A DNA stretch of 64,000 nt, from the NCBI GenBank assembly GCA_003194525.1, contig NBIV01000115.1, forward strand, positions 62,001-126,000, read 5' to 3'. Made by a program: the position numbers and the translations under genes. Origin of the DNA: Gracilariopsis chorda (lineage: Eukaryota > Rhodophyta > Florideophyceae > Gracilariales > Gracilariaceae). This document shows, in pieces, positions 41,440 through 51,563 of the stretch; positions within the stretch are counted from its first letter, which is position 1, and each line of letters starts with the position of its first letter. A model generated the notes under the pieces. That model did not search any database. It saw nothing but the letters and a program-made list of their open reading frames with translations, and was not told the origin of the DNA.

Positions 41440-42290
41440 TACTCTTGCGCGCCGCCGCCGCCGCCACGGCCATCGCAGCATGTACAGGTAACCCCCGCCA
41501 CGCCTGCACGCGCTGGCCGCAATCCGCACCTTCGCACTTGCGCGCCGGCGGCGGGTTGTAACGCCTCCCTGCCACCGGTGCTGCCATTGTAACGATTGCT
41601 AGCGCTTATCGCACGCATGCAGACGTTGCCAACGGTTGCCCCACCTGTGCCCGCCACCGGGGTTATACTTCCGCACCCCACCGCACCCCACCGCACGCCA
41701 GTGCATCTTTGCATGCCACAAACGCAGCGTTTGTTCTCACTACCGCCGTTGAGCCTGTGCCTACAGTCGGGGCGCCATTGTCTGCAGCGCTTGCGCTCGC
41801 CGCTTCTGCGTCTGCCTTTGCCACCAAGGCGCCTGTTGCCGTCGCCGCCGTATCTGATTCTGCCCCTGCCGCGTTTGCACACGCCGCCATTTCATCTGAT
41901 TCTGCAGCCCACGCGCCTGCGGACGCCACTGCGTTTGCTTATGTCTTCGTTGCGCCTGCGACAGCCACAGCCTTGTCTGTTCCTCCGCCGCGGCGCCTAC
42001 GCGCGCCGCCGCCGCGTCTGCAACAGCCGACGATAGGTTGCCAGTCCTCCACGCTACCATTTATGCTCTTGTTCTGCATGCACGCGTTCACTTCCCCCTT
42101 TGGACTCCCCGCGAGAGGTTCGAGGCTCCTGCACGCACTGCGCAGGCACGAAACCTCACCAAGTTACATGTTGCCGCCACCGTGTCTGCCCTTCCGCCAC
42201 TGCCGAGCCTGTTCGTGCCGCCTCCGCCGCGTTAGCACCTGTTTGCGCCTCAGAAATGCCCCCTTGACCGGCGTCCGTCGTTTTTGAACT
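41440..42290. repeat. GC-rich decayed triplet-repeat block inside hAT element
   Basis: About 850 bp with a period-3 bias (GCC GCC GCC near 41453, then GCN/YGC codons). Open frames on both strands translate to alanine/proline/arginine-rich sequence, as expected from a decaying GCC/GCY repeat and not from a conserved protein. Strong contrast with the A/T-rich termini of the same transposon. Confidence 0.5.
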
Positions 42291-42521
42291 AGGTATCGTT
42301 TGCTGGCATGTCAAGTTACAAGCCCCGTCTTCTTACGCGTCCTGCGTGCGCCCCGCATCATGTGGCCGTGGGTTTGTCGCAGCGAGCCGCAGAGCAGAAC
42401 ATCTTATAGATGCTGCGACCATGCGTACACCGAGCAGAAATACACGTCACCCATTGAACATGTTCTCAGTTACGGGACTTGCGTTAGAGTAGGATATTAC
42501 TTTGCAGCATTTACGGAGAAC

Positions 42522-43730
42522 CTATTCAGAACTATCGAAGACGACGCTATTGGGCATCACATCCAGTGTTACAATCTGTGACAAAGAGATTTCCGTGAGG
42601 ACTTGCTCGTTATCCCATCCATCATCTTCGACTGCAACAGTTTCAGGTTCGTCACTAATTGCCTCCCCTTGTTCCCAATTAAGTTCAAGTACTGACAACA
42701 TGAGTTTGTCAAATGCTTCCATTCGCTTATGGGTCAAAGTACGGCGGAGCACTAATGAGTTTTGAGCTACTGCAACTTGGCGTTCCAACAAGAGGTCCGA
42801 CTTTCGACAACGCTTTGCTGAGAGCACTCGCTTCCCAATTATGTGATTGCGTTCTACCGCAGCAGTTGACGCCAGGGCACGATAGGCTTTCTCCGAAGCC
42901 GCAGCCAAGTGCGGAAGCCTCTCCCGAATTTGAACCCAAATGTAGCGTGGTTGGAACTGTTTCAAACGAGTCAGAAGAGCACAGGGATTCACGCTAAGAT
43001 CAGAGTACTCGCCCAGGAGGGACTGGAAATGACATTCATCCCTCGCCAATGTTTCTAAAGCAGAATTACATTGCTCAGTAACTGCTCTTTTGTTGAGCTC
43101 TAACGATGATGTGCCAAAGTGGAGGGATATATGGGTTCGAGAATCATTGTAGTTTGGATCACAATGAAATGCTAACGGTTGAACAGGGTTGTACACGAGA
43201 TCCCAACGGCGATAGAGTGAAGATTCCAGCATCTGTTTCTGCGCAGCGTTGAGGAAAGAAGATGCACGCATTGTCAATAGCATAGCCACAAAGGACGCAT
43301 AAGCACCAGCCATGGTTGCGGAATTGCTCTCTAAGAGATCAATAAACGTCGCAATTGGATGGGAAACATCGTGCACTTCCCTTACACGAGTCCAGAAGGC
43401 TGGGCTGGATATCAAGGATGTCAGAGCAGGAGGCAGTTCAAATTCAGGATCAATGCCACATGCTGTTCGTTCATTCACAAGAACGAAAGGAATGTAGGTC
43501 AACACTGGCTGTACCTTAAGTATACGAGCCAACATGATATTGATAGATGTCCACCTTGTTGGAGAGAATAGAAGCATGGAGTTAGTACGATGTAGTTTTT
43601 CCAAGCAGATGGAGTCGAAAACCTTTCTTACAAGCCCAACACTGTTAAAAGTCTTCGAAACATACAAAGCTTCTTTGAAAGTTTTAGAAATGACCCCTAA
43701 CTTTACGATGTCCGTACTAAAGTTGTGCAA
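42522..43730 (-). CDS. hAT transposase C-terminal part with dimerisation domain
   Basis: 402 codons with no internal stop. Just upstream, in the same frame, is YRCALHCLHNFSTDIVKL, the C..H.L(N/H) motif of hAT transposases, preceded by a TGA. The frame contains PTRWTSINIMLARIL, a long insertion domain, and the C-terminal RALASTAAVERNHIIGKRVLSAKRCRKSDLLLERQVAVAQN, which fits the hAT dimerisation region. The acidic end (ETVAVEDDGWDNEQ) is family-typical. In this element the first codon is not ATG, so the protein needs the upstream parts. Confidence 0.82.
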   Translation of the reverse strand: MHNFSTDIVKLGVISKTFKEALYVSKTFNSVGLVRKVFDSICLEKLHRTNSMLLFSPTRWTSINIMLARILKVQPVLTYIPFVLVNERTACGIDPEFELPPALTSLISSPAFWTRVREVHDVSHPIATFIDLLESNSATMAGAYASFVAMLLTMRASSFLNAAQKQMLESSLYRRWDLVYNPVQPLAFHCDPNYNDSRTHISLHFGTSSLELNKRAVTEQCNSALETLARDECHFQSLLGEYSDLSVNPCALLTRLKQFQPRYIWVQIRERLPHLAAASEKAYRALASTAAVERNHIIGKRVLSAKRCRKSDLLLERQVAVAQNSLVLRRTLTHKRMEAFDKLMLSVLELNWEQGEAISDEPETVAVEDDGWDNEQVLTEISLSQIVTLDVMPNSVVFDSSE

Positions 43731-43832
43731 ACAATGCAGAGCACACCTGTATGCTCACTGGACGATCTTGTGCTCCACTACAGTTTTTCTCAATAACCTC
43801 ATCGCATTGCAACAGTCAGATATGAATGAAAA

Positions 43833-44063
43833 TCAAGACGGTGAGCCTACCAATTTGTCCATTCTTAAAACACAATTCTTTACCCTTTCTGTGAAAACGA
43901 TGGCAGATTGACGTTTCAAATCACTTTTCATGTATTCGATGAATATTGGCTGCGGGAAATGAAGTATAATATTGCTGGTTGATTTTGAAAGCCTGTTTGT
44001 AGCGCCATCAATCCCAAGAACACCACCACCAGAGTTTCGAATGCGATCAATAAATAGATCCAT
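43833..44063 (-). pseudogene. hAT transposase middle part
   Basis: The frame has VYKEKMDLFIDRIRNSG upstream and VLGIDGATNRLSKSTSNI, corresponding to the D(G/S).T......N segment near the first catalytic aspartate of hAT transposases. It stops at MDKLVGSPS. No splice pair that joins it in frame to both neighbours was found, so the gene is probably broken. Confidence 0.6.
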
Positions 44064-44093
44064 TTTTTCCTTGTATACTTTTTCTAGCAGTTC

Positions 44094-44546
44094 TCAACTT
44101 ATTCTTACGGGAGAATGAAGTTTCCAATGTGGAGCTAGTGACTGAAAAAATTTAAAACAAGATTGGTGGTCAAATGTTCGAAACGGTGTGCCAGTTTCAT
44201 GAAGACCTTTCGCAAAAAGCAGATCTACTTGTGCCTTTCTTGTTGAAGAGAGCACATTTTGTACTATAAATTGCAATGATAAATTTGAAGACTGACAACT
44301 TCGACCACGATTGGCAGTACTTAAAGAATTGTGCAGGGTAACGTCGTCGTGATCTATAAGTGCACCAATGGATTTTTTGATATCCGAGCAATTTATTATG
44401 TGATTGTCCATGTCAGTGGAATATGCCGAAACGCTCTTGTGACAGTGCTTACATTTTGCTCGTGCTGTTTTCATTCCATTTGGGGCAGGGACTTTGTCAA
44501 AAAAACCCCCAGCGATTTCCTTTGGGACGTCCCATGATATGATCAA
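44094..44546 (-). CDS. hAT transposase N-terminal part with BED zinc finger
   Basis: 150 codons: ARAKCKHCHKSVSAYSTDMDNHIINC is a BED-type zinc finger (CX2C...HX4C), the DNA-binding domain of hAT transposases. It is followed by the GTPFRTFDHQSCFKFFQSLAP region, typical of the start of the hAT catalytic core. The frame ends at 44094; the next transposase frame begins at 44063. An intron or frameshift separates them. Confidence 0.8.
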   Translation of the reverse strand: MIISWDVPKEIAGGFFDKVPAPNGMKTARAKCKHCHKSVSAYSTDMDNHIINCSDIKKSIGALIDHDDVTLHNSLSTANRGRSCQSSNLSLQFIVQNVLSSTRKAQVDLLFAKGLHETGTPFRTFDHQSCFKFFQSLAPHWKLHSPVRIS

Positions 44547-44830
44547 CAGTATGTTAGAGTACCCAATATTGGGATGGGAAATCTTTCCTTACAACGTCTT
44601 ATTGAGACTATAACAAAGAAAATGCGGACTACTGTGCCACGCACGGAGGTGCTTTTGCTCTGATCGCTTTGATTTTCCAATTCAAATCAAGTTTGTGTAT
44701 TGAACGTTTTGAAAACGAGTAAGAATCGTTTTAAACATTTTTAAATGGTTTGAAACGTTGGAAAAAAGTACCAAACGTTTTAAATGTTTCTATACTTGAA
44801 GTAAGATTTTGTGCTTAGTTTGACTGCATG

Positions 44831-45090
44831 CTTAAGTGAAGTGGATCATTGCTCAAAAAAGGAATTTTTTAAAGTTGTTTTGACATAAGCATCCATTATC
44901 GACTTGGAAAAGTCATTCTAAGAGCAGAGTTAGAAAAAAAGACTAGTTTTAATGTAATTGGTTTAAAATTGCTTTGAATAGCGCTAACCCAATAAATACT
45001 ACTATTACAGTTTAATATATCACATAGAGTTGTAAGTAACCTTCTGTTGCTTGAAATTGTTTAAAACACTTCTCTGTTTATCGTGATTTC
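44831..45090. other. Short A/T-rich spacer
   Basis: A/T-rich sequence between the hAT end and the first 273 bp repeat. No gene seen. Confidence 0.4.
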
Positions 45091-45363
45091 TGTCAGCCCA
45101 AAGCGGATGGACAACCAACTAGTGTAGGTTAGAGAATACCCTTTGAGGACTTGAGGGAGCACTCCCCAATTCGAAATAGCACACAAGCAGTTGTGTACAC
45201 TCTACTGCTGTTCCTCTTGGTTAGGTTCTCGTTCTCTCGAAGGTGTAGAGTATGAACACTACAAATAGCACTAAGTAGTACACTAAGACCAGCTAGTGGA
45301 CTGCGCAGCATATTTCGCGCAGTAGCGAGCGGCGCGAATCTCCTAAATGGCCAATAGAGTACA
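45091..45363 (-). repeat. 273 bp direct repeat, putative LTR (left)
   Basis: Runs from TGTCAGCCCAAAG to GAGTACA (TG...CA). Aligns over its full length with 50833-51105, including GAGAATA, CACACAAGCA and CTAAGACCAG and a CTGCGCAG...TGCGCAGT block, with roughly 20 percent differences by eye. Confidence 0.7.
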
Positions 45364-45884
45364 ACCGAATGGACTTAATATCAACATTTCCCGGTTCGCG
45401 ACGCAGGTGGTCTAACAAACATGACCGGCCGTGGTAGATTTCAAAACATAGCGAGCTAGGTAGGGTCATTCCAAGAGGTGCAAAACAAGTCTTACAAGGT
45501 ACCATTAGGTCCAGTAGCGGGATTCAAGCCCGGAACTAGCAAGCTGCACATGGCGCATTTGACCTGTCAGGTATAAATACCAGAGTTCACCCCCAAAGCA
45601 TCGGTGAATACCGACCTTTTTTAACCGACGTGGGGGTGGACGGGCTTACCTGTCGCCCCTTAAGGGTGCGGCTATGCTCTCCCAACAGTACACGTAATTG
45701 ACCGGCCGAAAGGTAAGAAAGGCTTTCCGGACGATGTGCTGTACGGCTCCGTATTCGTTTGTGCTCCCCATACCTAAAGGTCTTTACAGCTTTTGCCAAG
45801 TTGGTCAATCATTGCTTTTTATTCTCTTGCGGTAACATCCTCTTCCAAAGTAGCTCTCAGTCTTAATAGTATTAGAAGACAGAC

Positions 45885-47333
45885 TTAATTATTGGTACCT
45901 TTGCGGGTCCGTACAATCCACTGTTCACACAACACGTTCCACATGCACGATATAGAAATGTTCCGTAGTTCGATGGACGTAAAAATTTTGGTGAGACGAT
46001 CTGCGATGTTTTTATCTGAACGGACGGGGCCTATATCAGGTATTTCTCCTGTGGGGTAAGCTTTGCGAGCGCTGGAAATTTCCACCATAAGGCGCTTCTC
46101 CGGAGTGCGGGAACCTTTCGATATAATATCGAAGAGGGATTTCGAGTCAGTAAACAACCTAACAGGTAACCTTTCTCTTTTGGTTAGAAAACCAATTTCG
46201 GTAGCCATAGTGAATGATGCGTCAAAGCAATCGGAGAACCTAATAAGTTCTGCGGTACGTACCGATCAGGTAACTCCGATGGGCTTGTAGGATTTCAATA
46301 TCAATGGGCTTAGAAGGTTGTTCCAATCCGAACGAAACACAACGTAGCCTAAGTGAGAGGTACAATCCTTTTTGGTAGCAAACGGAGCATCCAAAACTCG
46401 AATGATGCACCGGGTAGCCAAGTCCAATTTCGGAAATGATAGAAACATTTGGTACTCCTTGCATAGTTTTACAACCTTGTTAATAGATCGTACTAAAGGT
46501 TTGCGTTCTTCCTCAATTCTTTCGGGAGTCACTTGCCCAACTGGGATACCTCGCAGATAATGCAGTCGGAGTGCGTGATCCATGCAAGTCGCATACGCAG
46601 TAAATAATAATCATTGTACCTTCCATCGGAGGGCATTGGACGTACCGTCTCGATATATTCCCGCTGATCAACAGTCAACGTATCATCTGGTGTACGATCA
46701 ATTCTGAAACCCGTATGCAAACATGGAATGTTTCCTTCCCTGGAAAATTCGTACTTCAATGCGATAGCACGTCAAATGTTCTTGAAGTTCTGATCACAGG
46801 TACGGATACTATCGTCGACGTAGGATCGATTAACCTGAGAGGTGTCCGTTATCCAAACTATAGTAAAGTGCTGGTTCGGACCTTAATGGTTTCATCTTCA
46901 AATCTTCCTTGTGGTGCTTGTCGAACGTTGCAAACCATAAGTCTCCTGACTCTCATAGACCATAAAGCGGTTTGATAAGTTATAGGCACTCATCTTCCTT
47001 AGGGGTAAACTCGGGGCTTGCATCTACAATGTGGATTTCATGGCCATTGGGTTCGAATAATGGCAAGTATGCCTGCCGGACATCACTAGTCCAAATCTCA
47101 AAGTCATTGAGGGAGGCAAGTGAAAGTAACATCCGTACCGATGATGGTTGCAGGGTTTGCGAAGTATGAACCATGAGGCGTTTGGGTTTTTCCTTTTGTC
47201 CACCTACGACGTAGCGGGATGGAAAGATCTCGGAGGCTTCATCTATGTCTTTGATAGTAAGGACAAATCTTCCTGAAAGGACGTTAGCACCTTCTGGTAT
47301 CTCAGATTTCTTGACAACCTTAAAAAGTTCCAC
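45885..47333 (-). pseudogene. Copia-2 reverse transcriptase and RNase H
   Basis: Starts with LFKVVKKSEIPEGANVLSGRFVLTIKD and RMLLSLASLNDFEIWTSDVRQAYL (47333-46980), the RT fingers and first catalytic Asp. After a frame break, SYVDDSIRTC holds the active site. 46759-46529 has FSREGNIPCLHTGF and DQREYIETVRPMPSD; 46583-46266 has KLDLATRCIIRVLDAPFATKKD. RNase H at 46208-45885 includes LFTDSKSLFDIISKG and the end motif NIADRLTK. At least three frame breaks. Confidence 0.8.
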
Positions 47334-47816
47334 CAGCCATTAGGTCTCGAACGTCTTTCTTTCAAGCTGCAATCATGCGGTTGGAATGTGCACTTGGGTG
47401 GGTAGGGTCAATGATCTCTGTCAGAAAACTAGCGTCGTCAGGTGACCTGTATAGTTCCATTGCATCCATAAGGTTAAACATAAAAGAATCAGACTGCTCG
47501 TGATCGAAGAAATAGTGCTTAACTTGCGAAAATTTTTACGATCTCCACTTCTCCTGCGGCGATTCTTTCACGTAGACCAGTTTTGCCTGACGGTAAACAG
47601 CAACGACGAAGTTTGGTCCTTTCCATTCACCTATACGGTTGGAGATCAATTTCTCTCTCCAAACTAAAACCTTAACACCAGGCTTGAATGAAGCGTCGGC
47701 GAAATTTGGAACCTTTTGGCGTAGTGCACGCTTAAAACGTAACTAAGCCATTTGGTGTTACATTTCCTAACAGGCGGTGTTAGCGAGTTTTGCACGTTCC
47801 GCATGGGTAGCCTTAA

Positions 47817-48272
47817 CTAGGTTTGGTTCGTCAAACATCGGAAACGATGTGTGTTCACCAAAATAAGTATGGAGGGCAGTATAACGTCTGGTACAAGAGT
47901 TCTATTCATTGCATAAACGGAGATTGCAAGAAAAAAGGCAAGTTGAGAATTTGGGTTGACAAGTCGAAGTTTCCTAAAAGTATTCCGTAGAGGTGCGTGG
48001 TACCTTTCTTCAATGCCCATACTGTTGTGAGATTCTATACCGATGCGGCTTATGTCAACGGACGACATTTCGGCCATGCCAAGGAAAGTATCCCCGAATG
48101 CGGTTTCTTGATCAATCGTAATACGGTTCGGTAGTCCATTGTAGATTGTAACCCAACATTTGGGAAATGTGTCCCATATTGTTTTGGTGGAGACATCGCG
48201 TAGTATCCTTGCTGCGCTAAAATGGGTTTTGCCATCCACCAAATGGAGAACAGGTTTGCCATCGAGGTACAT
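47817..48272 (-). pseudogene. Copia-2 integrase core
   Basis: 151 codons with the first catalytic Asp in LHLVDGKTHFSAARIL, the second in RITIDQETAFGDTF and the Glu in NSMGIEERYHAPLRNTFRKL. Spacing fits the DDE fold of retroviral integrases. The HHCC region upstream is in other frames (CDPCQRNQHR near 48365-48340). Confidence 0.8.
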
Positions 48273-48640
48273 GATATCTATGATAACTTCTTCGTTGAAG
48301 CGAACGTTCTCTGGGCCAAAGGTGACCTTAAAAGCTGACGGTGCTGGTTGATTCCGCTGACAAGGGTCACATAATTTCGAAATTTCTTCGAGGTGGCTTC
48401 TGGTTTCCTACGTTGTGTCTTCTGGACGGGCTTTTCTAAAAAGCTTGAACAGTTTGCCTGCCAAAGGAAGCAAGAATTGGCAATGGAGTCGGGTTGGTTG
48501 CCGGGTTGTAAAAAGCGTGAGAATAGGTATGTTGTACTTGGCGTATAAATGACCATCAAAGCGAATGATAGGGATACTCTAATCGTCTAAGACGTATTCG
48601 TCACCATTCTCACCAGTACTCCGTACAACCGCTCGTTTGA

Positions 48641-49510
48641 TCAACATATTGGTAACAGTGTAGGGTGTGAGCGAATACTGATCGAGTATATCCGTACCAA
48701 GTAGAGCGGGATATCTGCTGATATCACATGCAAGTAGATCTTGATGGTAGGCACTCTTGATGTGGTATCCAGGGGTATCATTACTTTCTCGAGAGATTCG
48801 TAGGTAGTTTCTGCGAACCTAAACTTCCGGTTGGATGGAATTAAGTTTAAGTTGTGGCCAATTTGGTTGTAAACAAGTCTTGCTTCCTTAATACCAACAA
48901 AAGAGCCTGGAGCTCCAATGTCAACACAGAAACCTGGACGGTGGCCCTTCTGCCGTTTTTTCTCCAGCAAAAATGTGTAGATCGATGAGCAATTTACTTG
49001 GACCTTACCAGAACGGTCGTACGGTTTTCGTTTACGGCATGGAATAGGTTTCCTATGGGTTAGCGATCTGAGTGTCGGGTACTCAAAGCCTTGCGTCTGC
49101 TTTAAGCAACCCAGTGGAAAATCCTGCTCATCCTTGAAGTGGAATTTCTCAACCTGAGGCGGTGATGTGAATGTGGTTGCGATTCGCGAGAGATCTTGTG
49201 CTTCATCGGTGAAATGGGTAGGAGTGGATTCATCCTGAGCTGTGTCCTCATGCATATCTGAGTCCAATGTTGCTGTTAGCGTTTGGAACGCTTCGAGCTC
49301 TTCGTAGTTTTTGTTCACCATTTGGTCTTCCTGTATGGGTTCGAAATCGCAATCATCATCACGGAGCGAGTTTACAACTTCCGAAAGTATATGTACAGCG
49401 GATGTACCCTTCTGGAGAGAGATCATCACACCATTTCGGACATCTTTGAACCTTTTATTAGAACCAGAATGGAATTGGGCGAAATGGTCATCTGTCCCAA
49501 AATGGTGCAA
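48641..49510 (-). pseudogene. Copia-2 gag C-terminus and protease
   Basis: 289 codons. Residues 1-180 are acidic and polar. A protease active-site-like FCVDIGAPGSFVG lies near residue 200, with Ile where DSG/DTG proteases have Ser or Thr. It is followed by NLNLIPSNRKFRFAETTYES and IYLHVISADIPLYL, the flap and second-half motifs of retropepsins; in-frame decay follows. Confidence 0.7.
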
Positions 49511-49710
49511 AGGCTGCGTCGAACATCTTTAACAATTGGGTTTGTCCTCCTGTTCCTCGGTAAGAAACGACCTTTGCGGCTACGGGGCGGTACTCCCTAC
49601 TGTTTTTAGTATGTTTTAGCTTCTGAGGTTTCCTTTAGCTCTTCCGATAATTAGATCTGTTCTCGGAATGTGGTCAAAAATCGATTGAAGGGAAACCTAG
49701 TGGTTGTCAT

Positions 49711-50465
49711 TTAACTAATAGATGTAGAAGCCCAGGGTTTGGCCAGAACTGCCTTGCGAAGAAAGCTCTTCTTATGCTCGTCAGAACGAAATTCGGGAGG
49801 AGCCATTAGGGTAAGGATGTTGATCTTTTTAACCAACGTGGTAAGTCCAATGTCGGTAGATGCGATGTCATCGTCCTTCATGACCTTGTCGATGGTGACG
49901 CCTTCTATCTCTGCCTGTGCGGCAAGCTGCCCAGCATCATTGTCATACTCCTGAAGCAGAACCTTGATTTGGTCTTCGAAACGCATACCATTGTCGGTGT
50001 TCTCCAAGTAGTAGTCCTTAGCAGGTCCACTAAAGAGCGAAACGAAAAACTTCTTCTTCTGTTCGGAGGAAAGTTCCTATTGCGTAACAAAAACTTTGTA
50101 ATCCCTTAAGGTATGAAGAATTGATTGGTTCTTATCCTCAGTAAGCTTCGATTCTTTGAAGTAATTGTTCACAGATGCGGTCTTCTTCGATGTGTCCAAA
50201 GTTGGGTAGCTTGTGGTTCCAGTATCGGAAACATTCGATGAAGGAGTTTCGTTTACCAGTTGGTTGGTAATTGGTGCAATAACCAGCTTTTGTGGCTGAG
50301 ACAAAGGAATATTTTTGTGCAGCAAAGATTCCTGATTCGGGGTAGTGGAGGGAGTAACAGCAAAGGATGGCAGTGGCAGTAAAATAGATTGAGTATTAGG
50401 TGGACCAAGATAATACGGCTGAACGCTACGAGATTTAAGGAAAGCATTAGCTTAATCTGGCACAC
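49711..50465 (-). pseudogene. Copia-2 gag N-terminal part
   Basis: Two frames: 50325-50077 (TASVNNYFKESKLTEDKNQSILHTLRDYKVFVTQ) and 50007-49711 (FEDQIKVLLQEYDNDAGQLAAQAE and TTLVKKINILTLMAPPEFRSDEHKKSFLRKAV). One stop at about 50077 separates parts that read through in phase (SSEQKKKFFVSLFSGPAKDYY). It is assigned to gag by position. Confidence 0.65.
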
Positions 50466-50832
50466 ATGTCATGTGACAATAGGTAGATGATAATCGGCTT
50501 TTTACCTCAGGGGTGAGCGGATATGCGTCAAAGAACTCTTCCATGTGTTGTAGAAAAACTGCACCATATCCAAAATTATGGAAATTACTCCGAATGAACA
50601 CATTTTGAAACGCTGATAGAAGCACTCTTAAATCCTTTTAACTCGATTTGTGCCTGTTTCATCCATCATTTAAAATCGTTTCCAACATGTATGCGGCGAT
50701 ATACTTGAAAATGTTCGAAGTTTCATCACGTAGACGAAAGCGATCAACTTATTTGGTAAATCGGCTGTGTTTCTGTTGTTGCTCGTCATTTGAACTACGC
50801 GCTATGGTAATAATGTTGATTATTGTAATTTA

Positions 50833-51105
50833 TTTCAGCCCAAAGTGGGTGGAGAAACAACTGTTGCAGGTCAGAGAATAACCTTTGAGGACGTTAGGGA
50901 GCAATTATCAATTTTCAATAGCACACAAGCAATTGTGTAAAATTTATTGCTTTTCCTTTTGGTTATGTTCTCGTTTCTTCTAAGGTGTAGGGCAGGAACA
51001 CTAAAACTAGCACTACGTAGTAAACTAAGACCAGTAAGCGGACTGCGCAGAAAATTTTGCGCAGTGTCGAGCAGCGCGAATCTCCTAATTGCTCAATAGA
51101 ATACA
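50833..51105 (-). repeat. 273 bp direct repeat, putative LTR (right)
   Basis: Partner of 45091-45363. The left edge reads TTTCAGCC, where the other copy has TGTCAGCC, so the terminal TG is mutated. The right edge is AATACA. No target-site duplication was found around the pair. Confidence 0.7.
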
Positions 51106-51253
51106 AGCTAAAGGAGGTAGTGCCAATATTGTTTGTTCTATATTCCGTTTTGTTTTCGAGCGAGATATATTACACTTGGAATAGCTTAGTACTGTTACTA
51201 GAGTGAGTTATATTACACCCAGTTTACAAAGTAGTATAATTCATCATAGATAT

Positions 51254-51563
51254 TGTGGTGGCTGATATACGTGTACCAGCTGCGACTATCATCAGTTCAC
51301 ACTGGACATGTGGCCTAGTCGTTTTGACTATGACAGGTTATGGGCCCAGATATTCCTGGGGTACAGGGTTCGATTCCCTCCAGTCCAGCTGCCACTGCAC
51401 TTGCACACGATGCTTACTATTCCCATCATTCTTCACACTCCACCCTCGTAGTCCAGGAGCACTACCGCGGGTGAGGAGCACTGTGGTGGCTGATATACGT
51501 GTACCAGCTGCGACTATCATCAGTTCACACCGGACATGTGGCCTAGTCGTTTTGACTATGACA
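51254..51563 (+). mobile_element. Miniature LTR retrotransposon (TRIM)
   Basis: 310 bp in total: two 82 bp direct repeats (51254-51335 and 51482-51563) differing at one base (CACTGG versus CACCGG), each TGTGGTGG...TATGACA. There is a 146 bp noncoding interior, and exact 5 bp target duplications GATAT lie on both sides (51249-51253, 51564-51568). GGTTATGGGCCCAG follows the left repeat directly as primer site, and a purine-rich GGGTGAGGAG precedes the right repeat. This is the structure of terminal-repeat retrotransposons in miniature. The near identity of the repeats implies a recent insertion by a partner element's enzymes. Confidence 0.85.
51336..51349 (+). promoter_or_regulatory. TRIM primer binding site (initiator tRNA-Met, internal)
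   Basis: GGTTATGGGCCCAG directly after the left LTR is complementary over 14 nt to the anticodon stem-loop region of eukaryotic initiator tRNA-Met (CTGGGCCCATAACC). The same site, 11 nt long, is used by the copia element at 31406. This suggests that a copia-type element mobilises the TRIM. Confidence 0.75.

Larger units (their letters stand above)
41200..44830 (-). mobile_element. hAT-family DNA transposon
   Basis: A minus-strand transposase with an N-terminal BED zinc finger and a C-terminal hAT dimerisation domain lies between imperfect terminal inverted repeats. The left end (about 41205-41255) and the reverse complement of the right end (about 44785-44825) share AAAATCT, a CTT(C/G)AAG block and TATAGAAACATT. 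Subterminal AACGTTT-type repeats occur at both ends, as is common for hAT transposase binding. The ends are accurate only to tens of bases, and an 8 bp TSD was not established. A GC-rich block lies between the transposase 3' end and the left terminus. Confidence 0.7.
45091..51105 (-). mobile_element. Decayed Ty1/copia element (second copia family)
   Basis: Minus-strand fragments in copia order between two direct 273 bp repeats: gag (50465-49711), protease region (49510-48641), integrase (48272-47817), RT (47333-46580), RNase H (46208-45885). The integrase opening LHLVDGKTHFSAARIL and the RT flank FSREGNIPCLHTGFRIDRTPDD differ clearly from the copia element at 31283, so this is a different lineage. 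The RT catalytic YVDD is intact (46811-46822). Neither a PBS nor a PPT was recognised next to the repeats, so the assignment of the repeats as its LTRs is tentative. Confidence 0.8.

Noticed and set aside
41382-42287. Alanine/proline-rich open frames on both strands
   Set aside because: They mirror each other because of a GCN-type triplet bias; no conserved domain and no start context.
43730-44100. Introns joining the three hAT transposase frames
   Set aside because: GT...AG pairs exist, but none tried restores the frame on both sides; decay is simpler.
45494-45575. tRNA gene on the minus strand near the T-arm-like GGGCTTGAATCCC
   Set aside because: Only a T-arm-like hairpin can be drawn; acceptor and anticodon stems do not form.
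51301-51387. A functional tRNA gene
   Set aside because: A and B boxes and a T-arm are present, but the D-stem does not pair and only about four to five acceptor pairs form. The stretch is explained by the TRIM structure.
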